Origin: Hyalella azteca | Taxonomy: Eukaryota; Arthropoda; Malacostraca; Amphipoda; Hyalellidae | Direction of reading: 5' to 3' | Length of the DNA stretch: 64,000 nt | Assembly: GCF_000764305.2 (NCBI RefSeq) | Contig: NW_025936130.1 | Span: 313,818 to 377,817, forward strand | Position numbers and translations under genes: made by a program | Shown here: positions 55,501-64,000 of the stretch, piece after piece | Position numbering within the stretch: position 1 is the stretch's first letter | Layout: every line of letters starts with the position of its first letter | The notes under the pieces: generated by a model | Database searches by the model: none | The model's input: the letters and a program-made list of their open reading frames with translations, nothing else | What the model was told of the DNA's origin: nothing

Positions 55501-57999
55501 TCTCGCAATAGTTAGGGAAGAATGAAGGAGAAGGTGGAGGCGATGAAGCAGGGAAATATGAAGAATTTGGAGATGAAGGGTAACTTTTGTTCAAAACTTT
55601 TGGGAGTTTCCAAGAAAATCCATTAGATGAAGGTTTAGATACAGCATTTTTGTTTTTGTTTCCAAATAAATTTGCGAGCCATGAGTTGAATCCATGAAAC
55701 TTAGATTTGGAACCTTGTTCTTCTGGTGCATAGGAGCTTGTATCCCCATTAGTGTCCTGGTCTTTATAATATTCACTGGGATCATCATAACTCCCATGTC
55801 TGCTGTCATTGTACTCATGATACTGGTATTTTGGGACTTTCCTCACATCACCAAGATCAGGGGTCATGAATCTGTCATTAAAGCGCTGCCTTGCACTGCT
55901 GCTGTTGCCAGATATTTGACTGGTGATGGCATCATCGTTGTCAGATGCCGTGTCATAATCAAATGCAGGTTTAGGCTTTTGCCGAGATGAAGACCGCATA
56001 CCAGACCTGAAATTGGAAGTAAAAAATATCATATATAAAAAAAATAATAAAGGTACAGCCATAACTCAAGTAGCAGAATTGGATTACAATGGCATTGCTG
56101 TTGCATTATGAAATTATTGTAAAGAATAATAATGTAATTGTAATAATGATTAAGTATTACAACATTTTACCAATCAGAATATCAACAATGCAACAAACAA
56201 CATCAGCATTAACACCAATAATTAGAAACTAACATTATTTATTACATACTAATGCTTTTAGGCTATTGCATCAATAATATATAAGAAGGTGAACATAATT
56301 ACTGAGAAGCATTGCTGGGTTTTGTCTTCAAATATGTTGGAGTGGAGGATTTGGTGGCAGGAGAGGACCAGGAAGAGGTTGGTGTGCCTTTATTGCGGGT
56401 CACAACATGTGTGTTGTATTTGAAGAGGCTAGACCTGTTGGTGCCCGTGCTGCTATAGCTTCTATCTAATATGTTCTCATCATCTTCATCTTCTTCTTCA
56501 TCCTGCTGTTCTTCTTCTTGGTCATCTTCGTCCTCATCAGAGCTGAAAGCTTGCAGGCTGCGTCTAGATGTGGTTTTAGTAGCTGGCTGCAAATTAGAGA
56601 AAACGATTAATAATTTGTTTATTAGGATTCAATAAAATTTACTCAACATATAAATGGTTTCAAGCCATAGTTTAGCTCAGATTTGAAAATGATGCATACA
56701 TTTTCCATGTTTTTCAAACACATTTTTAGTAGGTAATTACAAAATGTTTTCAACATATTCTTTCTATAGCCTCAGCATGCTCCATTAATAACTTGCTCCA
56801 TTAATATGCATTTTATTCTCACACATTTTCCAAACATTATTGAGTCGTATCCAAATGCACTTGTATTGTGTGGTGGTGCAAGCCTACTTCATTCACCTTC
56901 ACAATTCAGTCATTTTTCACATCATTCATTCATGTTCATCATCCATCATGTTTGAAGTTAAGGATAGGAAATCTGGGAATCTATCAGGGTCAAATGAGTG
57001 TGTATTGACAATATCAAATTCCCGAGGTGATCAATATGCAAGTTACAATCAGAAGCATTTCTTTACAACTACAATTAACGAACAAGCACAAGTAGAAAAG
57101 AATTATATATATATATTAGCTAAATGGATACACAAAAATGATCAGGCTATTGCCATGATCTATAATTTGAGACGACATAAATCCACTTTAAAACCAGCAT
57201 TAAATAACATTTGAACTGTTCTCATCATCATGCATATGGAGCAGCATAAGAATAGATGTATATAAATATAAGGTACTGATTAATTCATCAGCTGTAACTT
57301 CAGCAATTATAGTCTGGTCTGAAGCTGATGAATTAATTATAGTCTGCATGTGGGAATTTTACAGTAAAAGACACAATACACAAATAAGCAATACTTGCCA
57401 CATATTTCTTTGAACTTTTGCCCTTCCGAGCAATGGAGAGTTTCTTTCTGAGGATACTCCGTGTGGTGGCAGTAACTGGAGTCGTTATTCCTGAAAATAA
57501 ATGGTTCATACATACAATATACTTCTGGGTTTGAAACCATAGAATTTTTGTATGGTTGTTTTTCCTAGGAAATTAGATTAAGTGTAAAAAGTTACAAAAT
57601 GGGTTTTGAGATTTCCCCCATTTTTTCAATTGCTTGAATTAAGGCGATTCAGTGTTTTCAAGGCAGTAAAATTTATATCTCCTGGCTACAATTCTGCATC
57701 TTTCAGGCTTTCAAAATAAATCAATTCTATCAGTTAGATAGGTAGTAATTAAGGGATCACATATATAAGAGTGATTTTTATCAGTCATGACACAGGAATT
57801 GGCAAGTGATGCTAAGACAGCTAAGTATCACACATTAAAAGAAAAACGTAGAAATTCTGTAAAAACTGGCATGCTTGACTTCAACTGCTTTGCTGGCTAA
57901 CAAATTGAGGAAAAATATATATCAATGAGTAAAGTAATTACCATGAAGAAGAAGCTCAGCATGTAGCTCATCATCATTCAACCCAATAACTTCAGCCAT
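46472..57999 (-). CDS. LEMD3: LEMD3/MAN1-type inner nuclear membrane protein
   Basis: MAN1 sits in the inner nuclear membrane, binds BAF and lamins through its LEM domain, and uses its C-terminal RRM/UHM region to hold R-Smads and damp TGF-beta/BMP signalling. Thirteen minus-strand exons join in phase: 57942-57999, 57402-57490, 56303-56586, 55291-56006, 54518-54744, 53630-53738, 52510-52632, 50462-50535, 49411-49575, 48621-48835, 47922-48014, 47604-47724, 46472-46618. They total 807 codons including the stop (806 aa; human about 911). The order is LEM, acidic/Ser-rich nucleoplasmic region, TM1, lumenal region, TM2, MAN1-Src1 C-terminal (winged-helix) domain, RRM. The exon 9 donor is GC (AGG then GCGAGT); with it the spacing from ESR to VWRW equals that of the family. 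The exon 2 donor (TAT then GTGGCA) and exon 10 donor (CCAT then GTACCC) are weak and least certain. Nearly every intron in the 3' half carries tandem copies of its own splice sites. Confidence 0.9.
46668..46809 (+). mobile_element. Short ACTCAGTACTCA element in MAN1 intron 12
   Basis: Same family and orientation as 11877-12031, with the cggacagacggacggacgga run and an ending gagaaaatgcgct. It lies 50 bp upstream (in gene sense) of MAN1 exon 13. Confidence 0.8.
47315..47560 (+). mobile_element. Dimeric tRNA-derived SINE, second copy, in MAN1 intron 12
   Basis: It begins gggtaggatagcccagtggt, a clear A box, and follows the same two-part layout as 20303-20542, ending gctatttatttatt. The first B box is decayed (gggttagatac). 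It lies antisense to MAN1, just 3' of exon 12. Confidence 0.85.
47881..47936. repeat. Duplicated donor of MAN1 exon 11 (~21-bp unit, 2.4 copies)
   Basis: On the minus strand CCTGACAAGTGAGTCATGGG occurs twice in a row, followed by a partial CCTGACAG. The first copy is the true donor (AA then GTGAGT, exon end 47922); the second is an identical decoy 21 bp downstream. Confidence 0.88.
48025..48235. repeat. TAATGG-type microsatellite in MAN1 intron 10
   Basis: Imperfect repeats of aatggtaatggtaataatgg and variants start about 10 bp from the exon 11 acceptor. On the gene strand this is a CCATTA-rich run. Confidence 0.85.
48622..48693. repeat. 36-bp x 2 in-frame tandem repeat in MAN1 exon 10
   Basis: The unit encodes TPGPAVLPDVRR twice and keeps frame. 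It lies between the VWRW motif and the RRM, a linker that can vary in length. Confidence 0.88.
49270..49415. repeat. Minisatellite on the GC donor of MAN1 exon 9
   Basis: On the minus strand the exon ends AGG and continues GCGAGTGTCTAGGGTGTCTA; the block AGGGCGAGTGTCTAG recurs downstream at about 49336-49350, within CTAGGGCGTGTCTAGG-type repeats of about 12-18 bp. Confidence 0.8.
49576..49985. repeat. 28-bp array copying the acceptor of MAN1 exon 9
   Basis: The minus-strand unit is GTGTTGACAGTGTTGCCACA TGTTGCAG. Each unit ends in TTGCAG followed by GTGT, the same as the true junction TTGCAG/GTGTAC at 49576/49575. About 14 copies, some shortened. The array fills the 3' half of intron 8. Confidence 0.93.
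49988..50461. repeat. 38-bp array copying the donor of MAN1 exon 8 (~12 copies)
   Basis: The minus-strand unit contains CAACAGCAG followed by GTCAGCATTA, the same as the true exon 8 end and donor at 50462/50461. Copies are almost identical, so the array is young or actively homogenised. It fills the 5' half of intron 8; an N at 49987 marks its border. Confidence 0.94.
52371..52560. repeat. Partial duplicate of MAN1 exon 7 end and donor
   Basis: About 55-90 bp around 52371-52426 repeats 52507-52560, including ATGAACCTCGCCACCCTCGC and the GGTCAG donor-like end. On the minus strand it could encode a second copy of the hydrophobic NLATLA...LVAL stretch. Confidence 0.8.
52640..53012. repeat. 15-bp array next to the acceptor of MAN1 exon 7 (~24 copies)
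   Basis: The unit is ctgctcgtaactcgt; on the minus strand it reads ACGAGTTACGAGCAG. It resembles the junction ACAG/GACGAG of exon 7 (52632). As 15 is a multiple of 3, long frames stay open on both strands; these are not genes. Confidence 0.88.
54265..54545. repeat. 32-bp array copying the end of MAN1 exon 5 and its donor (~9 copies)
   Basis: The last 31 nt of exon 5 (GTGACTTGATCGCCGAGAAA TTCCCTCTAAAG on the minus strand, coding SDLIAEKFPLK) is the first unit; eight more follow in intron 5. The donor GTGACT is the start of the second unit, so it is a copy of coding sequence. 32 is not a multiple of 3. Confidence 0.94.
55155..57110. repeat. Direct repeat pair in MAN1 introns (55155-55245 and 57020-57110)
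   Basis: Both contain gatcaatatgcaagttacaa tcagaagcat and a following caattaac(a/g)aacaagc. About 90 bp. Family unknown. Confidence 0.7.
55291..56586 (-). other. Nucleoplasmic linker and first membrane segment of MAN1
   Basis: Exon 3 carries a long acidic run (SDEDEDDQEEEQQDEEEDED). Exon 4 is Ser/Pro/Asn-rich and then holds a hydrophobic helix, NMLLLLLTLFFSLLALSYF, the first transmembrane segment. The C-terminal side of exon 4 and exon 5 should be in the perinuclear space. Confidence 0.8.
57402..57999 (-). other. LEM domain of MAN1
   Basis: Exon 1 encodes MAEVIGLNDDELHAELLLHG and exon 2 TPVTATTRSILRKKL. This is the classic LEM motif (D-D-E-L...L..HG, then P-V-T..TR..L.KKL), which binds the BAF dimer. 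It is at the extreme N-terminus, as in emerin, LAP2 and MAN1. Confidence 0.93.
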
Positions 58000-58305
58000 A
58001 GTGTATACAATATTCAGTAAGCATTGGCTATCTGCTTATCTAAGGCAAGAAATGTCCTTATTTTTGTAAAAACAACAATCTGAAAATTAATCAGACAAAT
58101 AAAATGTACACACGTATAATATTCATAAGTAAAGCTTCATGCAATAATGTCCCTTCTACACATAATCCTAGGCATTGCCACCCTTTTCCTCAAGTGAGTA
58201 GCGCTGGACAGCTCTGGCCTTCCTGAGGATCTATGCCATTGCAGCATTGCCAACTGCTAAATATCCTCTCATTCCATCTCTCTTCTTTCACTCAATTCAC
58301 ACTAA

Positions 58306-58494
58306 CGAATATTGAACACTACTTAATTACGTTTTAATTAACAGCTATTAGGCTTTTAATTAACACGCAAATGTATGACGTCACCATTTCAACCATCAAT
58401 GAACGCATGGAACTAAAACAAAGCTTACTATAAAGGAAAAGCTGGAGAGGTGACGGAATTACCTACGATGTCGGAATATACCGCGTTTACCCTA
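58306..58494 (-). mobile_element. Internally deleted TAGGGTAAACG-family transposon fragment
   Basis: From gaatattgaacactacttaa to gaatataccgcgtttaccct a, it matches the right part of 10324-11239, with a deletion after ttaattaacacgcaaatg. It lies about 300 bp upstream of the MAN1 start codon. Confidence 0.8.
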
Positions 58495-60830
58495 CACATT
58501 AATTCAGCTCAAATTAAGTCATTGTTGAACTTACATTTTCTGTCATTCATTATTTTATTTGATAAATGAATTATAATTATACTAAATACTAATGCCTCTC
58601 TAAATGGTATGAGCACAGAGCACAGAGCATTTGTCAACATTACATACTCAGGATAGGTACTCTACCTATCTGCTGAAACTCTCAGAAAAAAAGTTGTGAC
58701 CATGTTTGTGACTTTGTGCTGACAATATCAAATATGTTTCATACTGAATGACGCTGAATTAAAAGAAAGGCTGATAGCTACTGCCACTGGGTCTAGGCCA
58801 CACAAAATTAAATGGCCAAATCTAATGCAAGGTTATGACTGAGGTCAGAGTTCTCAAATCTCAATAGAATTTTACTTAAAAAAATGGTAAGAGATGAAGA
58901 TGAATGGTAAGTAAGACTGTAAGAGACAAATCAAAAGAAAAAAATATTGACAAGAATAATAACAGAGATGCAAAAATATATGCCATGGAATTAGCTTAAA
59001 AAATCAATTTGTTTGAATTTTCCCTCCATTTCTTCGACCATTAACTATGATTAAGTAGATTGGCAGCCATTATTGCATTTACTGGCATAGCTAATACTAA
59101 TAGAAGTTTATCCGTCAATGGTCAACCCATCTTTTTTTACTATTTTAGTCGTTTATTTCTTTTTTGACTTCACAGAATTGGTAAGTAACACCGGCACCGT
59201 AAATAATAGCATTAGTTGCAGTTTTTACAGTTTTTTGAGCCAATTTGAGGAGGTCAATTTTATTTTAGATGATCGCAAATATGACACCGAAACAACGTAA
59301 TGCACGGCCCAACACGGGTTTGTTTACGTTTACGATCCAAATGATGTCACAAGAAAGATGCACTACAAGGCGGAACTTTTTGTGGGCCAACCTTATATAG
59401 TTCAACCATGACGACAACCCATCCATGTCTTCCCAATTCACCTCCCAGAGGTGAGAAAGCCAGCCAGCCCGCCAGGTTCTTGACACTGGCTGTGGCTAGA
59501 CCTTGTGACTTTGCTAAATAGGGACGACTGAAAAAGCCCAGCATTGCCCAATACCAGCATAATTTTCATACTTCTCCCCGTGCGCAAGCATGCTGCAGAG
59601 CAAATTAGCCAACATGATTACTTGATGAAAGCCACAGGGACCAAACCCCTTCATAGATGTAAACAAGCGAGCCAATGAGCTGCAGGCCGCCAAAACAATG
59701 GTCGTAACCCACAAGCTAAACCCCAAAATATTTCTATTCCATGCAGCCTAACCCCTTTCCCACTTTCAATAAAGAACGCCCTGCGCCACAGTGCTATCAA
59801 TACACTGCTACCTCACCAGCCTGTCCGTTCTTCTGGAGGCTAAACCTCCACCCTTACCCCCTGCTCCCCCTCCTTTTGGTACCAGCTTGCAGAAGAATTC
59901 TAAACAAATCTAACCTAACCTAACCCTTTCGCGGAAAGGTGGAGAGAAGGGGGTAAGTGTGGAGGAAGAAGATGCTGGTGAGCGTTGTAACCGGGTTACT
60001 TATTGAGTTTTTATCGCAAAATAAATCCGCTCATTCATTATTTATTCATATCTTTGTATCAATATTTTTGTAATTTAGGGTAATAGTTATCATGTATCAT
60101 TTTAGGGTAAAGGAAACCGACTTCTAGAACCCTTGGTAAACAGTCGGTCTTGTCATGTTTGGCGCCGCTGGCTAAAGTAAGTTGTTGGACCGATTGTGCA
60201 GAATAGGATTGGCTAGTCGGATTTCTTGAATTATTAATGTTTATTTATCAGTTACCGATATCCAATTCACTATTTTGTTCAATACAAGTTTATGTGTCGA
60301 TGTCTAGTTGTGTGTATAGTTCAGTTATTTTTACTTGAGTATTTATACTATTTATTTATTTCTCTTACAGTATCTATTTTCTGCCCATGCTCCTTTATTC
60401 CTGGTTTTTATTAAATTTGTAAGTCTGATCACCAATACACATCCATCTTTCCGTGTTATTTATTCATGGCCTCTGCGCTAATAGTTTACTAAAGTTAGTT
60501 GCCTGAGAGACAGAAGTAGGTCACGTAGGGTTGACCTCACCCGCAAATGCGCCGGCAACAGCGTCAGGGCTAGGCTTACGCCTGCGAAGTGGGTAAGGTG
60601 ATGCCACAGTCAGGTGCAAGGCCGTTCCCATTTACGGCAGTCTGGTGCGGTCTGCGGACTCTGTGGCTTACAGCATTCGTAAGAAGTGATGGTATGGGCT
60701 TAAATCATTGGTGTAAGAGCTATTGGGCGTAATCCGTTTGGAGTATCAGCTTGTGGGCCGAGGCATTGCTTGTTTCAAGCCACTGTGCAGAGAGTGGATG
60801 AATATTGCAAGATCTTTGGCGACGCTTCAG
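58495..60830. other. Region upstream of MAN1 with no gene recognised
   Basis: It includes the MAN1 promoter side. ORFs at 59265-59923 give no recognisable product. Three CCTAA units occur near 59910-59925. Sequence from 60480 to 60780 is GC-richer but contains no long frame. Confidence 0.5.
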
Positions 60831-60833
60831 TAG

Positions 60834-61190
60834 CAAAATTTAATAAAAAGTTGGTATCGAATTTTCGAAAATTTACTTGGAAAAATTTCACTTCAGGTCC
60901 GGGGAGCCCCGGAGCCCGGACCAAGTGACTATAACCCGGACCCATATATTCGGGTCACAGAAAAGTTCACTTCTCGATCGAACTAATCGATAGAGAATCT
61001 TCTGTAACGTCCAGAAAGCATAAAAAGTTAGTATCGAATTTTCGAAAATTTACTTGGAAAAATTTCACTTCAGGTCCAGGGAGCCCCAGACCAAGTGACT
61101 ATAACCCGGACCCATATATTCGGGTCACAGAAAAGTTCACTTCTCGATCGAACTAATCGATAGAGAATCTTCTGAAACGTCCAGAAAACA
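60834..61190. repeat. ~180-bp tandem duplication
   Basis: Two copies (about 60840-61018 and 61020-61190) share aaaagttggtatcgaatttt, cggacccatatattcgggtc and tcgatagagaatcttctg. The first has an extra ccggagcc insertion. They abut the LINE poly(A) tail at 61191. Confidence 0.85.
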
Positions 61191-62530
61191 TATTTTTTTT
61201 ATAATTGAATTTGAAGGCTTCGAGTGCTTATGCACTGCCCAGCCTGATCTCTGTGATTAGTTGCAGATAAAAGGAAGAGACTTGGGCCAAGCCCCAAGCT
61301 AGAGAGCTCTGGGCAAGAATGGCTGCGGCATGCACCAAAGGTCAGAAGATCTTTTTCATGCAGCAGAGATGTGAACCTTCAAAAAGTAAATTTGACATGC
61401 CAATTTCCTACAACATGCAAGCCCAGTCAGAGTAAGTCACTATGCTGAATGACAGTGGCATGCAGAGTTTCATCTATACATTAAAGTGCAACATGCATAC
61501 CAATTACACTAATAAGCGAGAACACAAGAAACATGCATGATTGGAATATGCAGTGAGAAAAAGAGAACAAAAATAAACTAAAAAAATAAAAAAATAATAA
61601 TAATAATAATTAATAAGTAAATAAAAGAGAAAACAAAGAACAAAAAAAAAAAAGAAAAAAAAACACCTCAGAGGATCAACATCAAGGGCGGCCACTTAAT
61701 TATTTTTTTTTTAGGTTACATCAGGGCAACCACTCCGCATTGCAGCAAATATTGCTGCAGATATGAAAATATCTGGTGACGCTGTTGGTTGGTGACGCCT
61801 GCTCCTAAGGCTGTCTGCAGCCCCCAAGGAAGCCCAAGCGCAATCACTGCACTCATGAAGGGTGCTCTTTGACCAGTGAATCTGGTACAATATAATAAGA
61901 AATGAGCTATATTGTCCTCTACTTGACATACTGTGCAAACTCCAGTTGCTGCCATTCCAAATCGAGCACGGTGAGCAGCTACACCAGCATGGCCAAGACG
62001 GAGGCGGGCTACGGCACATTGTAATGGCCTAGCCAAGGAGCTATAGTCAATATATGTTATACTATTGTCAAGGTCGTGTCTAAATTTTCCGCAGCCAGTG
62101 TCAGCTACTTGGGTTTCCCAGTATCCATGCCAATGCCTGCTGAAGGCCTGGGATATTGCTCGCAGAGACTCTTCAAAAGAGAGTATGGAGCGGGAAGACC
62201 TATCTGCATGTGTGCTAGATTTGCAGTCCGGTCTGCGACCTCATTTCCAGCAATCCCACTATGACCCTTCACCCAGCAGAAGGCTACGGTGCTCAGTCCT
62301 CTCTGGAGAAGCAGTGATTGTATCCTGAAGACTGGGGTGGCGGGTGTTAAGGATCAAATGCAAAGATGCTTTGGAGTCTGTAAAAATCACAACTTGATGG
62401 TTTTTCAGTTCCATCCAATTAAGTGCCATTTCCAAAGCCTTGAATATGGCAAACAACTCTGCACCCATCACCGTATGACTAGGAGACAGCAACCAACACC
62501 CTTTTTTTTGGATGTAGTTAATCTGCAATA
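61191..62530 (-). pseudogene. 5'-truncated LINE (non-LTR retrotransposon) with RNase H and poly(A)
   Basis: On the minus strand it reads MGAELFAIFKALEMALNW and VIFTDSKASLHLILNTRHPS (RNase H start), then in another frame FCWVKGHSGIAGNEVADRTA (RNase H end), then VARLRLGHAGVAAHRARFG and CTVCQVEDNIAHFLLYC (the C-terminal cysteine/histidine region). The stop is at about 61711. The 3' UTR runs to an A-run at 61191-61199. A frameshift lies near 62300, and reverse transcriptase and endonuclease are missing. RNase H suggests an I/R1/Loa-type clade. Confidence 0.85.
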
Positions 62531-62533
62531 ATA

Positions 62534-62660
62534 CCCCAGTAAAGTATCATGGATACCAGCATTATCATACACAAGATATTTCTTTACATATTGATAATTG
62601 AGTAAATGAGAAAATTAAAAATGAACTGATTCTAAAAAATCTCTGGTTTGCCACTATGGC
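62534..62660 (-). mobile_element. Partial MITE of the CATAGTGGCAAA family
   Basis: It runs from cagtaaagtatcatggatac to ctctggtttgccactatggc. It is truncated on the left exactly where the LINE fragment ends. Confidence 0.75.
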
Positions 62661-63183
62661 TAGGCCTACCTCTGCAGTCTGCCCAATTTTCCACCAAGCC
62701 AAGGGGTAATGGTAACATATTTTTGATAACTTCATAATATAATGGCTCAATCAAGTCAACTGAATCAAGCACTTTTGTTAGCAATAAAATTTGAGAAAAT
62801 TCATCTAGGCTAGTTGGACAATTGGGAACTACTTGACAGTTGCTACCTGGTGGCTGGTCCTGCAGCAGCTACCACACACACAGCCACTAGGCCACTAACC
62901 TGAGTAACCTCTAGCCATAGCACTTAATTAGGCTAAATAAGCCAGAATGCAATAGAAATAAAGACATAATACTATATTCTACAATATAGTATACTATACC
63001 TACCTACAATGAATACTATATTATTATCATATATAATAGTTTTACAGGTGCAGACCGTGCAGTCAGCAGTGAGCATGTATTTGGTAATAAGGTAGGGCTT
63101 GCAGACTGCAGTCTGCAGTCTTGCACACTCTACAGTCTACACTCAGACTCACAGTCTCAATAAAAAAAAAGCAAAATGCATAA

Positions 63184-63358
63184 AGAGCAGAGGGTTTTTT
63201 AGACTCTCCCTCAAGTTTGTTTTGTAGTCCTATAAGTAGACAAGCAAAGTATCATGGATACTAGCATTATCATACATAAGAAATTGGTTTAAATCTTGAG
63301 TAAATGAGAAAATTAAAAATGAACTGATTCTAAAAAATCTCTGGTTTGTCACTATGGC
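63184..63358 (-). mobile_element. MITE of the CATAGTGGCAAA family
   Basis: It has gagcagagggttttttagac at the left and ctctggtttgtcactatggc at the right, with the same interior as 10136-10318. The left TIR is decayed. Confidence 0.75.
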
Positions 63359-63582
63359 CCTCCCGCCTCCACAGTCCACACAACAAGCTAACAGCCTACC
63401 AGCTACCACTACTACTAGTCCACTACCACTCTACCAGCCATACTTTTATATATTTAGCTTGAGCGCGTAAACAACTGGCAGCTGTCCTGCAACTTTTCTT
63501 CAGTTGCTACAATTCGAGAGACCCGCCTCTAGATGGCGACATCAAAAAATTAGCACGCCCATCAAGTAATATCCGAGTTGAT

Positions 63583-64000
63583 TTTTTTTTTTTTTTATAA
63601 TTGAATTTGAAGGCTTCGAGTGCTTATGCACTGCCCAGCCTGATCTCTGTCATTAGTTGCAGATATAAGGAAGAGACTTGGGCCAAGCCCCAAGCTAGAG
63701 AGCTCTGGGCAAGAATGGCTGCGGCATGCACCAAAGGTCAGAAGATCTTTTTCATGCAGCAGAGATGTGAACCTTCAAAAAGTAAATTTGACATGCCAAT
63801 CTCCTACAACATGCAAGCCCAGTCAGAGTAAGTCACTATGCTGAATGACAGTGGCATACAGAGTTTCATCTATACATTAAAGTGCAACATGCATACCAAT
63901 TACACTAATAAGCGAGAACACGAGAAACATGCATGATTGGAATATGCAGTGAGAAAAAGAGAAAAAAAATAAACTAAAAAAAAATAAATAATAATAATAA
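63583..64000 (-). mobile_element. 3' UTR and poly(A) tail of a second copy of the same LINE
   Basis: 63597-64000 is nearly identical to 61195-61600, in the same orientation. On the minus strand it ends in an A-run of about 17 (63580-63597). Its coding part must lie beyond the right edge. The plus-strand ORF at 63601-63831 is a shadow. Confidence 0.85.

Noticed and set aside
55694..55990. 98-aa plus-strand hydrophobic frame
   Set aside because: It is antisense to MAN1 exon 4, which is supported by order of domains and phase.
59905..59930. CCTAACCTAACCTAA, the arthropod telomere unit
   Set aside because: Only about three units, within a CT-rich area; too short to call an interstitial telomere.
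61716..62036. A host gene with a Cys/His cluster
   Set aside because: The order RNase H, then LRLGH, then C..C...H....C is the C-terminus of non-LTR retrotransposons.

Overview
This window is eukaryotic nuclear DNA: intron-rich, AT-rich and full of transposons. Gene structures, the multi-LOTUS piRNA-type gene and the repeats (Penelope-like GIY-YIG fragments, an RNase H-bearing LINE, tRNA-derived SINEs, short TIR elements) fit an arthropod, perhaps a crustacean. The species cannot be read from the sequence. It is a draft assembly: a sequencing-library adapter sits at 8055-8092 and an N at 49987.

Four protein-coding genes could be rebuilt exon by exon with matching splice phases. (1) TADA1, a SAGA subunit, on the minus strand from 7029 down to 319; its last exon lies beyond the left edge. 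(2) LSM1, a decapping co-factor, on the plus strand 7443-13359, head-to-head with TADA1 across about 413 bp; complete, 133 aa. (3) A TDRD5-like LOTUS/Tudor piRNA-pathway gene on the minus strand from 33829 to 17645 or 15823, with four LOTUS domains, one extended Tudor domain and two possible 3' ends. (4) LEMD3/MAN1, an inner nuclear membrane protein, on the minus strand 57999-46472; 13 exons, about 806 aa, with LEM, two membrane segments, the MAN1-Src1 C-terminal domain and an RRM.

The rest is introns and repeats. 4.2-6.5 kb and 8.9-12.1 kb hold DNA transposons and nested MITEs; 13.9-15.4 kb is a segmental duplication; 31.3-32.3 kb holds head-to-head Penelope-like fragments; 33.9-45.9 kb is a gene-poor transposon region; 61.2-64 kb holds two LINE 3' ends with poly(A).

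The most unusual signal is in MAN1 and, once, in the TDRD5-like gene. Minisatellites lie exactly on exon-intron borders, and each repeat unit copies the local splice site. Intron 8 of MAN1 is almost entirely two such arrays, one copying the donor and one the acceptor. At exon 5 the donor GT is itself a copy of upstream coding sequence. This fits birth or remodelling of introns by tandem duplication of AG-GT sequences.
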